Source: Geothermovivens sp964644845
GTDB taxonomy: Bacteria; Zhuqueibacterota; Zhuqueibacteria; Oleimicrobiales; Geothermoviventaceae
NCBI GenBank assembly: GCA_964644845.1
Contig: CAZXXS010000117.1
Location: 11,994-75,993, forward strand
Direction: 5' to 3'
Length of the DNA stretch: 64,000 nucleotides
The notes under the pieces were generated by a model, which saw only the letters and a list, made by a program, of their open reading frames with translations, ran no database searches and was not told the origin of the DNA. Of the stretch, positions 16,752 through 26,034 are shown piece after piece. Numbering within the stretch: position 1 is the stretch's first letter; every line of letters starts with the position of its first letter. Both the position numbers and the translations under genes were made by a program.

Positions 16752-17365
16752 CCCGCCTCCCTCGTTCCGCCAGTTTCTTTCACCTCTGCTGCTGACAAGT
16801 AGTGCTGCCGAGCTGCTCTCAGGACGTCGTCCAGCGGATACTGACCCGCGAACACGATGTAGTGCAGGCCGATGCCGTCTAGCAGAGCGCTCAGCACCCT
16901 GGCCTCTGTTTCCGGAGTGGCGATTCCCAGCCCCCGCAGAACCGCTGCCGTTTGGTCAAAAAGCACCTGCGAGTACTGATGGATCACTTCCCGTAGGCGC
17001 TCGTCCCGGTTTACCTGCAGCAACACCATGAAGTAAAGCCGAAAAAACTCCGTTTTCTCGCGAATCAACGTTTCGGCAAGCTCAAAAAGCCGCTGCAGGC
17101 GTTCTCGTGGATGTCGCGCCGCACTCAGCGCAGGCATCAGGCTCTCGAACTCTCTGAATCCCAACAAAACAACCTGCTCCAGCAGCTCTTGCTTGCTGGC
17201 GAAATAGTTGTACACCAACCCCTTGGCAATGCCTGCTTCCTGAGCAATCGCGCTGATCGTTGTGGCGTGGTACCCACGCTCCGCGAACAGCCGCAAAGCC
17301 GCCTGCATGATGGCCTCCCGACTGCTCCGGCGCATGGCCTCGAGCTGTTCTCGCTTCCTGGGCAC
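16748..17365 (-). CDS. TetR/AcrR family transcriptional regulator
   Basis: 205 residues. The N-terminal helix-turn-helix is intact: REAIMQAALRLFAERGYHATTISAIAQEAGIAKGLVYNYFASKQELL (about residues 15-62), with the recognition helix GLVYNYF. The C-terminal ligand domain (about 70-195) is helical and rich in Leu. GTG 17363-17365 is the start, behind GGAGAAGGA. It is the first gene of the operon and its stop overlaps the LolA-like start, so it is transcribed with its presumed targets. A palindrome just upstream makes autoregulation likely. Regulators of this type commonly respond to hydrophobic ligands. Confidence 0.95.
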   Translation of the reverse strand: MPRKREQLEAMRRSSREAIMQAALRLFAERGYHATTISAIAQEAGIAKGLVYNYFASKQELLEQVVLLGFREFESLMPALSAARHPRERLQRLFELAETLIREKTEFFRLYFMVLLQVNRDERLREVIHQYSQVLFDQTAAVLRGLGIATPETEARVLSALLDGIGLHYIVFAGQYPLDDVLRAARQHYLSAAEVKETGGTREAG

Positions 17366-17383
17366 TCCTTCTCCACGCGGTTG

Positions 17384-17401
17384 GTTGACCAGTCAGTCAA
17401 C
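17384..17401. promoter_or_regulatory. Putative TetR operator palindrome
   Basis: GTTGAC (17384-17389), CAGTCA spacer, GTCAAC (17396-17401): an 18-bp inverted repeat centred about 27 bases upstream of the tetR-type start codon. Its TTGAC/GTCAA arms and length resemble operators of TetR-family proteins. On the minus strand a weak promoter (TTGCAA, 17-base spacer, TATTGT) overlaps its edge, which suits autorepression. Confidence 0.6.
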
Positions 17402-18107
17402 AATAATCAATGCTTGTCACATTTGCAACAGGTTTCTACGTCAAAGGGAATGTTCGCCACCTTTTTCCGGCCCCAAAGGTTCCGTCCGCGTGAACACCGC
17501 CGCACTCTGCGCCTTCCATCGTTACGGCCACTTCCGCAACCGTAGGGACAGTCCTTTCTCCAGCTTCGCCAGCTACTGAAGCCCCACGTTAAGTTCGGCG
17601 CGGACAGACCAACATGCGTCGTGGTAGAGGACGAATTTCGGCAGGTTACGCTTCGGAACGAACAGCGGTCGTTGGCTTGGGAACCGTCTCGCCATTCCTT
17701 GAAGCTGGTGCTCAGAGCAACGCAAGGACGGGAATGATCCTTCGTAGCCAGTCGCTTCCTGAGAGGCAATTCTCGAACGGTAACCCTTTCGTGTGCTCGT
17801 CCCCCAGACCAGTGGGCACTGACTCGCCAGGCAAACACGGGTTCTCTACGCGCCCAAGGCGGTGCCCAAAAGAGCCGCGTGAAAGGCGAACCCGCACCTC
17901 GGGGTTCAGGGCAAGAAACCAGCTAAGAACCCACTGAAGTCGCTGGAACAGCGAAATCCGCCCTTCTGGTGCTGTCCCCACAAACAGCGGGGCGAGGCGG
18001 GCTAATCGGTGCCCAAATCCCAGGCTTCTTGTTCCCAGGTCCTTGCTGCTCCCAAACTTAGCCAAACGCTCCCGACGGGATGCCGCCCTGGACGCCCCCG
18101 CCGCGCG
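17402..18107. other. Gene-free stretch between the TetR operon and the PEGA gene
   Basis: About 700 bases. The first ~30 bases hold the presumed tetR promoter. The remainder has no ORF with a credible start site or protein pattern on either strand and no tRNA-like cloverleaf that I can see. One inverted repeat, GAACCC (17888-17893) with GGGTTC (17902-17907), may be a weak 3' hairpin for the minus-strand operon ending at 18108, but it lies 200 bases downstream and has no T-run. Confidence 0.5.
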
Positions 18108-18917
18108 TCAGTCCTGCACAGCGGCTTGCCAGCGGAGGAAAAGGTAAAATGACAGTACGAATCCCACTTCAAACACACCGTACGCCGTTGCCGAGTAACG
18201 ATCCAAACGCCGCGTCCGGTCGTACAGGGCGTTCATTTGCCGAAAGGAACCCGCACGTAGGTACTCCCCGTAGGTTGCGTTCGCCTCGTTCCTAAGCTGC
18301 ACCGCGGCCACACCTGCGAGCAAAGTGAGCGAAGCCGAAGCAATCGTCCCCACTCTCAGACCCCGGGCAGCCTCCGGACTTCGCGTTACGCTGGTGAGAG
18401 CCTGTGCTGGCTTGAGTCTGACCGCAAACGTTTCCATCCTCTGGCCCCGATTCAAAACAACCGTGGCCTCGCGGTACCCGGGTTTCGTGATGCGCAGCGT
18501 TCGTCCCCACATCCGGGCGTCCACAACCAGCCAAAATGGTGTTCGCCCGAGCAGCCTCCCTCCGAGCCAGATTTGGGCATCCGAAGGTTGCGAACGGATT
18601 ACAATTACTGTGGGCAAACGAAGGACCAACGTGTCCCCCGACACCAGCGTTGTGTCCACATGCCAGACGTGTACGGGTGGCCACAAATTGAGCCGACGCA
18701 CAACGGTAAAGTGATGCTCTCCAGGTGGCAAGCTGAAGAGCCCGTCTGCTTCGAGATGCACGCGTTGAGAGTCAACGAGCACCTCTTGCAACGTCGAATC
18801 CGACGGCACAATGTAAACCCAACTCCGTGCGGCTCTGTCGGATGTCTGTCCCGAAGCTGCAACCACGAGCACAAACATGAGGACCAGACCGCATCCGATT
18901 CCGGCGCCGCGTTTCAC
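18108..18917 (-). CDS. PEGA-domain membrane/periplasmic protein
   Basis: 269 residues. GTG 18915-18917 overlaps the upstream stop by 4 bases (GTGA). A signal peptide or anchor (CGLVLMFVLVVAASG) is followed by a beta-rich region with SLPPGEHHFTVVRR and a PEGA domain (about 105-155): VIRSQPSDAQIWLGGRLLGRTPF, then LRITKPGYREATVVL. Near the C-terminus is a TM helix (VGTIASASLTLLAGVAAV, about 190-210), a short helical linker and another hydrophobic helix (VFEVGFVLSFYLFLRW). PEGA domains are surface or peptidoglycan-proximal beta modules. The gene closes a three-gene operon of envelope proteins; its role is unknown. Confidence 0.8.
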   Translation of the reverse strand: MKRGAGIGCGLVLMFVLVVAASGQTSDRAARSWVYIVPSDSTLQEVLVDSQRVHLEADGLFSLPPGEHHFTVVRRLNLWPPVHVWHVDTTLVSGDTLVLRLPTVIVIRSQPSDAQIWLGGRLLGRTPFWLVVDARMWGRTLRITKPGYREATVVLNRGQRMETFAVRLKPAQALTSVTRSPEAARGLRVGTIASASLTLLAGVAAVQLRNEANATYGEYLRAGSFRQMNALYDRTRRLDRYSATAYGVFEVGFVLSFYLFLRWQAAVQD

Positions 18918-20092
18918 TGCTCGATCCCCCTTTTCGGGCGGAAGCCGTAAACCGTGTACTCTTCGCTGGCCACGTACAGCCAGCCTTCTGCCACAACCGG
19001 CCACGTTCTCACACGACTGCGCAGTTTCTTGTCCCAGAGCTGTTCACCGCTCGCCAATCCCAGGGCGTAGAGGTGGCCGTCCAGAGCACCGACCCACACC
19101 ACGTCACCACTGACGAGCGGTGCGGTTCCTGCCGGCGCAGGTAACGTCGTTTGCCAGAGAACCTTGCCCGAGTTCTTCGCAAGACAGTGCACCAGATGGT
19201 CGGCACTGGTCGCAAACAGACGTTTTTCACCGACCGCAAACCCCTGGTAAAAACGTCCGCTGGCCCGGAATGTCCAGACAACTTTGCCGTCTGTGACACG
19301 CAGAGCGCGCAGCGTGCTGTCCCACGTGGCGACGAACACCAGCGAGTCCCGAGCGGCCAGCGGCGCCACCACGGCTGCACCGAGTTGCTTCTTCCACACC
19401 GAGGTGCCGTTCCTCCAGCGAAGAGCTACCAGCTCACCCCGGTCGGTTGCTGCAAACAGGAGGGAGTCCTGCGCAACCGGCGTGCTTTTGATCTGGCCGC
19501 TCAACTCCGTTTTCCAGAGTACTTTGCCGGTTTCAAGCTCTAACGCCGTTACCTTTCCGTAAGTGGAACAAACCACAAGCTGGTTCTCCCGGACCAGCGG
19601 TTCGCTGTCCACCAAACCCAGTGCCCGGTGCCAGAGCCACTTCCCAGTGTGTAGGTTGTAAGCAGCTACGGAGTGACGCTCGATTCGTCCGATCACGACG
19701 TACACGCTGTCATTCGGCCAGGCGCCCGTAACCGCATTCTTACCGTATTTGATCTTGCCACGCTTTTTTCCCGTCTTGAGATCGAGGAAACGCGTCTCGC
19801 CTTTCATCGTTGGGACGGCCAACACCGAGCCACGGACCAGCAAAGCTGGCCCGACGCCACCAGACATGCGCTTGCGCCACACCAATTCAAGCGGTGGCCC
19901 GACCCGGTCCTTCGTCACGTTGGTTCTACCGGGGTTACCACCCAGCTGGCTCCATCGCGGCGGCTGGCGGACAAGCGATGGCGGAGCGACGAAAGGCTGG
20001 CAAGCAGGGAAAACAAGACCAGCAACAACCAGCACGAGGGTCAGGAACCGGAAGGTGGGAGCACTGAGGTAGGCTGCCAGTTTCCGGCGCAT
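18914..20092 (-). CDS. PQQ-type beta-propeller lipoprotein (BamB-like)
   Basis: About 392 residues starting at ATG 20090-20092, which shares one base with the upstream stop (TGATG); an in-frame ATG at 20104 is the alternative. A hydrophobic leader ends in FPAC, a credible lipobox. The rest consists of repeated PQQ-like blades, each with a K-V-x-W core: GKWLWHRALG, GKVLWKTELSG, GTSVWKKQLG, GKVVWTFRASG, GKVLWQTTLPA, GEQLWDKKLR. Six or more such repeats make a propeller like BamB or the PQQ dehydrogenase fold, without cofactor-binding evidence. Next to a barrel-containing protein, a role in outer-membrane assembly or scaffolding is plausible. Confidence 0.88.
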   Translation of the reverse strand: MRRKLAAYLSAPTFRFLTLVLVVAGLVFPACQPFVAPPSLVRQPPRWSQLGGNPGRTNVTKDRVGPPLELVWRKRMSGGVGPALLVRGSVLAVPTMKGETRFLDLKTGKKRGKIKYGKNAVTGAWPNDSVYVVIGRIERHSVAAYNLHTGKWLWHRALGLVDSEPLVRENQLVVCSTYGKVTALELETGKVLWKTELSGQIKSTPVAQDSLLFAATDRGELVALRWRNGTSVWKKQLGAAVVAPLAARDSLVFVATWDSTLRALRVTDGKVVWTFRASGRFYQGFAVGEKRLFATSADHLVHCLAKNSGKVLWQTTLPAPAGTAPLVSGDVVWVGALDGHLYALGLASGEQLWDKKLRSRVRTWPVVAEGWLYVASEEYTVYGFRPKRGIEQ

Positions 20093-23001
20093 CAGAAATC
20101 CCATCCGAAGAAAACCTGTTTGAAAAGACCGTGCTGAAGTTCAGGATGAAAGTAGCTGTTTAAACGCTCCGGGCTACGGATCGTGAATTTCTTGCCGAAA
20201 TCAAAGCGCAAAACCAGCACACCACCGAATCGGAACCGGATGCCGAAACCAGCGCTACCCAGAACATCTTCCAGCCTGTTATCCCACCCATTTCCGAGGT
20301 CCAGGAACGTGGCGCCCCGGATGGCACTGAAGGCAAGCCCACCAATCGGGAACCGCAGCACAAAACGGTCGATGAAGGGAAAACGTAACTCCTGGCTCAC
20401 CAGAGCCACCTTCGTTCCCCAGATACGCCAGAAGGGGTACCCACGCAGGTCCCAGCTTCCACCCATGAAGAACGGGGTTGCTTCTTTCCCCTCGTTGATC
20501 TCGGCAAGCGTACGCACAGCAAAACTCACGCGGCGGCTGAGGCGAAAGTAGCGCCGGTAGTCCGCAATCAATGTGTAGAAATTTACCTTGGAGTGCAAAA
20601 CATCGATCGTGTTCCCGAGGGTAAAGTTGTACCGTTCGCCATCCACCGGACCCGTAGGGCCCCACAGCGAGTTGTCCTTAATCAGAGAAACAAAGTTCGA
20701 CACTAGCAGGGCTTTGCGGCGGTAATTGAAAAAGTACCATTCTTTGTCCGAGTTCCGGATGTTGAGGCTTCCCTCAATCCGCTCGAACGTGGAGAACGGG
20801 TAGCTCAGGGCCACGAACCCCCCGTAGCGGCGCTCCCAGAAGTAGTAGTCGTAAAGGTTGTAGTACCGACCGGCGAAGTGGTAGAGTCCAACCGAATAGT
20901 TCGTGCGGTGCGACAGGTCGACACGGGCCACTGCCACGTTGAAACTGCTCAAGAATTCGTCTCTTGTGCGTGCGTTGTTGTAAAGCAAAAAGTAGTACTG
21001 CCGGTTGCCGAGCATGTCGCTCAGCACGACCTGTGCACCACCGGAGGTTCCGAAGATCGGGTCCTGTGTGATCGCCGACTGTGCCACATCGATGTCAAAT
21101 TTCGGCTTGTACGGTACTGTACCGCCACGCACCTGCCCGGAAAAGCGCTCGGGCAGCCAAATGTTCTCGTCCGGCCGCAGCGAATCCGGAGGAACGATTT
21201 CAGCCCGTTTGTAGCGCGTCAGTACGCTGTCCAGTTCTCGGATGTGAAACGCGTAGTTCTCAAAGGTCGTCAAGAGCAAGCTGTTTCTGTCTGTCCATTC
21301 AGCGTCGAAAGCTCCCGTCGGCAGGTTCGTGAGCTGTCGCTGCTCCACCACACGCGGCATCTCGAGAACGCTCGGCACCGAACCACCGCCAGGTGTCTCT
21401 GAAGCCAGCTGCGGCACCACAGGTCTGGGCTCGAGCTTGGCAAGCCACACGTTGAAAGCGCCGTCCCGGTCGGAAGTGTAGGCCAGGTACTGTCCATCCG
21501 GAGAAAACGCGGGACCGCTCTCGCTGTGTTTGCCGTTCGTCAGAAACTCAACGTGACCAGTCGCAACATCCATCAAGAAAAGGTTCAGGTAACCGTGTGC
21601 CCCGTAAGGCCCGCGGTCGGAAGCGAAAACGAGCTTGGTGCCGTCCGGCGACCAGGCAGGGTCTTTTTCCTCGTAGAAATCGTTCGTGAGCCGTTCCAGG
21701 GCGCCCGTTCGCGTGTCCACAGTGTAGAGGTCGGTCTTGCCACCGTACTCGATGGCGACGAAAGCCACTGTGTGCCCGTCTGGCGACCAGGCAGGCGAAA
21801 AGAGGGTCACGAGGTTTTTCCACTCAAATGACTGGACGATGGCCCGCTTGCGAATGTCGTAAATGTAGAGTACATCGCGCGGACCGCTCTTGGAAACGAA
21901 CACCAGCAGACCCGCCGGGTTTACGTCCAGTTTGCTACGCAAAAGATGGAAGGACTCAAACTCCGCTGAACGCTCTCCCTTCACCAAGACATCGACACGC
22001 GGCTTCCGACGCTTGTCGTCCAGATCCTGAATGTAGATGTCTGAGTAGCCAATCCGGTTGGAAAAGTACACAACGTAAGGCTTACCGTCCAGCCGAACGA
22101 ATGCGGGTTTGATGCTGGACCCCTCCAGCGCCACAGGCTTGAGCACCATTTGCGGGAGGTCGTCGTCTTTGAGCAAAGGGTAGGCGCGCTTCTTCAGCCA
22201 GTACAACCAGAGCTCGTCCAGCTTCTCCAGCTTCGTCCGGGTGGTCAGTTCGAGAACACGCGAGAACCGCTCGTCCTTCCAGGCGTTGTCAATCAGCTCG
22301 ACAACTTTGTCTTCGCCAAATTCCTCGGCCAGAAAACGGAGGAAATTCTGGCCTTCTTTGTACATGAGGAACGAGCCGTAAATCTGGTACATTTCGCGAA
22401 GCGGTACGAAGTAGCCGTTCAGCACCGCATCGCGAACGAACATTTCCGCCTGTGAGCTCCAGCCTTCCGAGTAGAACTCGGCTAACCCCTCATTGTACCA
22501 GAGCGGCAGGTCGTTGTAGTTCATTTTCCGGTGCTCCTTGAGCACCGTGACCAGCTTACTGTGCGTGAACACGTGCACGAGTTCGTGACGAATCACGTGT
22601 TTGAACTGGGAAATGGAGCCATCAGCTGGCACCACCACACGCCCCTTCATGTATTCAAAGAAACCACCAACGCCTTCCGGTACCAGGTAAGGCGTCGTGT
22701 TGGTCTGCTCGAAGTGCGTGTGTGTGGAGTAGAAGATCAGCGGAATGCGGCGGTTGATGTGGTGGTCGAAACGGTCCTCGAGGTAGCGGTACGACTCCTC
22801 AGCAAAAGCGGCCCCGATTCTGGCCAGTTCCTCCATCTCGGGGTAGAAGTAAATGTCAAAGTGCTCCGTTTTCAGAATTTGCCAGTTGAAGTGGTTGTAC
22901 TGCACCTTGTTACGGCCGAAGTAGTACTGAGCTACAGCCAACTCCGGCAACGCGAGCGCTAACACGAAGCACAGAGAAATCTTCCGTACCGCTTCACGCA
23001 T
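20092..23001 (-). CDS. Gluzincin-like protease, WD40/TolB-like propeller and BamA-like barrel in one protein
   Basis: 969 residues with a signal peptide (CFVLALALPELAVAQ). Residues about 28-260 form a peptidase-MA-like domain: FKHVIRHELVHVFTHS holds HExxH (H139, E140, H143) and YNEGLAEFYSEGW supplies the third Glu. Residues ~285-620 hold PD40/WD40-like TolB blades (SPAWSPDGHTVAFVA, DPAWSPDGTKLVFASD, GPAFSPDGQYLAYTSD). Residues about 690-969 resemble an Omp85/BamA-type barrel (GGSWDLRGYPFWRIWG, ending in VFFGWDF with C-terminal Phe). The protease may act at the surface; the combination occurs in FCB-type genomes but the function is unknown. A GGGAG site precedes the ATG. Confidence 0.88.
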   Translation of the reverse strand: MREAVRKISLCFVLALALPELAVAQYYFGRNKVQYNHFNWQILKTEHFDIYFYPEMEELARIGAAFAEESYRYLEDRFDHHINRRIPLIFYSTHTHFEQTNTTPYLVPEGVGGFFEYMKGRVVVPADGSISQFKHVIRHELVHVFTHSKLVTVLKEHRKMNYNDLPLWYNEGLAEFYSEGWSSQAEMFVRDAVLNGYFVPLREMYQIYGSFLMYKEGQNFLRFLAEEFGEDKVVELIDNAWKDERFSRVLELTTRTKLEKLDELWLYWLKKRAYPLLKDDDLPQMVLKPVALEGSSIKPAFVRLDGKPYVVYFSNRIGYSDIYIQDLDDKRRKPRVDVLVKGERSAEFESFHLLRSKLDVNPAGLLVFVSKSGPRDVLYIYDIRKRAIVQSFEWKNLVTLFSPAWSPDGHTVAFVAIEYGGKTDLYTVDTRTGALERLTNDFYEEKDPAWSPDGTKLVFASDRGPYGAHGYLNLFLMDVATGHVEFLTNGKHSESGPAFSPDGQYLAYTSDRDGAFNVWLAKLEPRPVVPQLASETPGGGSVPSVLEMPRVVEQRQLTNLPTGAFDAEWTDRNSLLLTTFENYAFHIRELDSVLTRYKRAEIVPPDSLRPDENIWLPERFSGQVRGGTVPYKPKFDIDVAQSAITQDPIFGTSGGAQVVLSDMLGNRQYYFLLYNNARTRDEFLSSFNVAVARVDLSHRTNYSVGLYHFAGRYYNLYDYYFWERRYGGFVALSYPFSTFERIEGSLNIRNSDKEWYFFNYRRKALLVSNFVSLIKDNSLWGPTGPVDGERYNFTLGNTIDVLHSKVNFYTLIADYRRYFRLSRRVSFAVRTLAEINEGKEATPFFMGGSWDLRGYPFWRIWGTKVALVSQELRFPFIDRFVLRFPIGGLAFSAIRGATFLDLGNGWDNRLEDVLGSAGFGIRFRFGGVLVLRFDFGKKFTIRSPERLNSYFHPELQHGLFKQVFFGWDF

Positions 23002-23169
23002 GTTTCTTCGCTCCCTTCACGGGCCTTCATCGGCAATTTACAAATCTGGCAGGGGAAAACAAGGGGAAAGTCGAACCCAGATTCCACTGTTTCCCTCCGC
23101 ACGCCGAAGAAAACGCGACCTGGTGTGGCGAATCTGTGGGGGACGTGCGCCTAACCCCACGCCCCGCTC

Positions 23170-25572
23170 TCAGGGACGCCGCAATTCCACCGACTCACCG
23201 AGCCGCAGTTGGATCCCCTCTTCGTTGACCCAGTTCCTGACCTTGCCACCACACTTCCAGCTCAGCCGCAGGAGCCTTGCCCTGTTGTGCGGTGCAACAT
23301 CCAACCTGACGCTCCATCTTTTTCCCTCTCTGACAAGCGTAGCACTGACTGCGGAGGAGAAGCCAACTTCCAGTGTCCCACCAGCTGTTTTCAACGACAA
23401 AAAGCGGCGATTTAGCAGCACCGCCTCCACCGGTCTGCCGCCGACAAGCCGCACCCAAAACGATCGGCTGAACACCCGACGCTGCGATGTTTCTTCCCCT
23501 TCTGGTCTGCACCAACCAAACCAGTCCACAACGCCGGGGCTCGCTCGGACTTCCAAGACTGCCGAGTCGGGTTCTTGAACAAGCCAGCGAAGCCGACTTT
23601 TTGCAGGGAAACGCCCCCCGTGACTCGGCACGAGCAGGTAAACCGAAAGGTGCGGCAACTCAACGTTCCCCCTCCAAACCACAGCTGGAGCCGGGTAACA
23701 GCGAGTCGCATCCAGCGGTGAAGCCAAGCCAAACGCACCGATCCAGCCGCGTCCCCCACGCTGCCAGTCCACCCAGGGAACCCCAAGAGGGTAACGTGTC
23801 CCCGGGAAGACGGTGTCGCCGGTCACCACAGTGGGTTGCAGTTCACAGTCCGCACAAACTACCGCCAGCTTGGCGCCGTCGGGTGCGGCAATCACAACAC
23901 CACCCTCACGCTTCGCCACGCGGTTGCCCAGGGCGCACTGCATGTTGCTTTCCACCGTGTACTGCCCTACACCCTGCAACCAATCCAGGAGTAACCAGTA
24001 TTCGCCTTTTCTGTAGAACACCGAGCGCCACCACACCACTCCCAGACCCTGGGGCTGAAAATGATGATTCGCTTCCAGAAAATCGTGGCTCGGCGACGTC
24101 ACCCAGTGGTTGTGTCGCGGACCCGGCATGTAGTCCGACATCCAGCCGCGTCCAGGGTCAACTCCGTTCAGGGTCACAACGTTGTGCAAGAAACCGAAGC
24201 GCAGGTCGAAACGAGGCCCTGGCTGAGTCGACCGGTAGATTGCCGTACCCGGATCGACCACAAAATCCGCTCCGTCGGCAGAGACGCAAAAACTCAGATG
24301 GTCCGCGTGCTGGTGGTTGGTGCCGAAAGGACCAGCGTCGATGAAAAAGAACTGACTCGTGCGCAACCATCCGTCCCGCATCGCGTAGTAGCCGTCCCGG
24401 TAAAGCGTGCGAGAAGGCGGCGGGAACGAAAGAAACGCAGGCAGAGAGTCCTGAGCAGGCTGTGTGCCCGACAAGGCGGCAAGATCAGACCGGCGAAAGA
24501 CACGTGCACCTGTTGTCAGAAGACTTTTTCGGATGTCGTAGTTCCCGTGGTCACCGTATCTTGGCAAACTGCGATCTGGTTTCATCAAACCCACGTGGCC
24601 ATCCAGAATGCTTTCAAGCGAAGACAAAAGCGCTGGCGGCAGGAAACCTCGCGGCAGTCGGTCGACAATCACCAGACATTTGGCCAGCACGGATGACGAG
24701 TATCCCAGCGTGAGCTCGATCGACACTTCGCCCGGATAAAAGTAGTGATCCACAAAGCACGCAAACTGACGTGTGCCTTCCTCCCGCCAACGCCGCGCGT
24801 GCCTGGCTTCCGGAAACGTTGCTGCAGCGTAGAGCACTGCTTGCAGATTGCCCAGAGTACCGTTGAAAAGCCCTAAGTCGATTCTCGGCGTGAGCCAGTC
24901 CACCTCCTTCCAGAGGTGGTTGAGTATCTTCAGGTACGCCGTGTCGCTCAGAGATGGCGATTCGTGCAAAATCCACAGGGCATCGATCCACCGCTGCAGC
25001 CTCCACTGAAGTAGCACCCAGTTCCAGGGGTTGCTGTGGTACTCGTCGTAAGGGCTGTACCCTTGGGCTTTCTCGATTGGCACATGCTGGACGAAATCCA
25101 GCATGTCGCGCACCATCGCCCGAGCGTACTTTTCATCATGGGTTGCCAGGTACGCCTGGGCCAACGGGTGGAAATGGGGGAAACGGGCAATTGTGCCCAC
25201 TTTTTTGTTGGAATCAAACCACGGCAGGGTGTCGCCAAACTGTTCTGTGCCGTACTCGGAAATCACGTGACGCACGGCAGCGTCAGCAGCCTCCAGCCCC
25301 TTCAGTTTGCTGGTCTCCAGCGACGTCCGCAACACCCAAGGGGCGTTTGGCGGCCGTCTGTACCGGAAATACGCGGCCAGAGCGTGAACAAGCGAATCCG
25401 GCCGGGTCCGCACAACTATTTCCCCGGCGGGGCTGTTGGGATTCAGAGCCTGCACAAACTCACTGAGCCAGTTCGGCCCGGCTGCGGCAGTGGGCCCAGC
25501 TGCAAAACTGCGACTGAGAACGAATGCATTCACCCACACGACCAAAACCGCACATTTGGTTCGCCTGAGCAT
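23170..25572 (-). CDS. Heparinase II/III-family polysaccharide lyase
   Basis: 800 residues from ATG 25570-25572, preceded by GGAGGAG. A signal peptide ends near SFAAG. The N-terminal alpha/alpha toroid (about 90-400) includes FHPLAQAYLATHDEKYA, YHSNPWNWVLLQWRLQRW and FNGTLGNLQAVLYAAATFPEA with a YSSS catalytic-loop-like segment. The C-terminal beta-sandwich begins FFFIDAGPFGTNHQHADHLSF, the conserved His-rich site of the heparinase II/III domain. The enzymes cleave uronic-acid polysaccharides such as alginate or heparin-like polymers by beta-elimination. It is secreted and stands alone, 168 bases downstream of the preceding propeller operon. The substrate is not predictable. Confidence 0.85.
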   Translation of the reverse strand: MLRRTKCAVLVVWVNAFVLSRSFAAGPTAAAGPNWLSEFVQALNPNSPAGEIVVRTRPDSLVHALAAYFRYRRPPNAPWVLRTSLETSKLKGLEAADAAVRHVISEYGTEQFGDTLPWFDSNKKVGTIARFPHFHPLAQAYLATHDEKYARAMVRDMLDFVQHVPIEKAQGYSPYDEYHSNPWNWVLLQWRLQRWIDALWILHESPSLSDTAYLKILNHLWKEVDWLTPRIDLGLFNGTLGNLQAVLYAAATFPEARHARRWREEGTRQFACFVDHYFYPGEVSIELTLGYSSSVLAKCLVIVDRLPRGFLPPALLSSLESILDGHVGLMKPDRSLPRYGDHGNYDIRKSLLTTGARVFRRSDLAALSGTQPAQDSLPAFLSFPPPSRTLYRDGYYAMRDGWLRTSQFFFIDAGPFGTNHQHADHLSFCVSADGADFVVDPGTAIYRSTQPGPRFDLRFGFLHNVVTLNGVDPGRGWMSDYMPGPRHNHWVTSPSHDFLEANHHFQPQGLGVVWWRSVFYRKGEYWLLLDWLQGVGQYTVESNMQCALGNRVAKREGGVVIAAPDGAKLAVVCADCELQPTVVTGDTVFPGTRYPLGVPWVDWQRGGRGWIGAFGLASPLDATRCYPAPAVVWRGNVELPHLSVYLLVPSHGGRFPAKSRLRWLVQEPDSAVLEVRASPGVVDWFGWCRPEGEETSQRRVFSRSFWVRLVGGRPVEAVLLNRRFLSLKTAGGTLEVGFSSAVSATLVREGKRWSVRLDVAPHNRARLLRLSWKCGGKVRNWVNEEGIQLRLGESVELRRP

Positions 25573-25807
25573 CGACTTTTCTCCTCCTACAGAAGAAAGA
25601 CGGCCAGAACACCCAACAGCCACCCTGGCTCGCCCAGTGCTCGGGGACATCCAGCATGCCTGCACAACCTACCACGCGCCACCAAACCACCCTCTGCGAC
25701 CGTCACGCAAACCCTGACACTCGCTTTTCCTGCAATTCCCACGTTGCCCTGCAAAACTCCACACCAAACCTGACAGACCACTTAGCCGCTTCCTGACCAC
25801 CGTCAAG

Positions 25808-25839
25808 CAAAACGGGAGACGCCGTTTCCGACGTCTCCC
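25808..25839 (-). terminator. Strong terminator after the small rubredoxin-like gene
   Basis: On the minus strand GGGAGACG and CGTCTCCC (25814-25821 and 25832-25839) form an 8-bp stem with a 10-base loop, followed by GTTTTG. It lies 30 bases after the stop at 25869 and ends the rubredoxin reductase/superoxide reductase operon. Confidence 0.85.
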
Positions 25840-25868
25840 TGTCGATCAGATCGCTCCGTGTCTTCGCC

Positions 25869-25988
25869 TTACTTGTTCGTGTCCACTTTTTCGAAATCAT
25901 CCTTAGGAGCCCCACACTGCGGGCATTTTTTCGGACGGCAACGCCCCTCTACCTCGTAACCGCAGTTGCGACAGCGCCACTTTGCCAT
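25869..25988 (-). CDS. 39-residue rubredoxin-like zinc/iron ribbon protein
   Basis: A very short gene: ATG 25986-25988 is followed by 39 codons to TAA 25869-25871. The protein begins MAKWRCRNCGYEVEG and carries CxxC at C6/C9 and C22/C25 (KKCPQCGAPKDDF), i.e. the two knuckles of a rubredoxin-like site, but with only 12 intervening residues instead of the ~30 of true rubredoxin. This is the rubrerythrin-type rubredoxin domain on its own. GGAGGTG precedes the start. It ends the operon with NROR and superoxide reductase and is followed by a strong terminator, so it is likely an electron carrier for superoxide reductase or rubrerythrins. Confidence 0.9.
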   Translation of the reverse strand: MAKWRCRNCGYEVEGRCRPKKCPQCGAPKDDFEKVDTNK

Positions 25989-26034
25989 GTTCACCTCCAC
26001 TTCTGCTTCTCGTGCTCAGACCCAAAATACACGT

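Noticed and set aside
17621..17690. GTGGTAGAG-containing stretch as a tRNA gene
   Set aside because: It has one D-arm-like word but no T-loop GGTTCRA and no acceptor pairing.
17888..17907. GAACCC/GGGTTC hairpin as terminator of the PEGA-gene operon
   Set aside because: It is 200 bases past the stop codon, without a T-run, and only 6 bp long.
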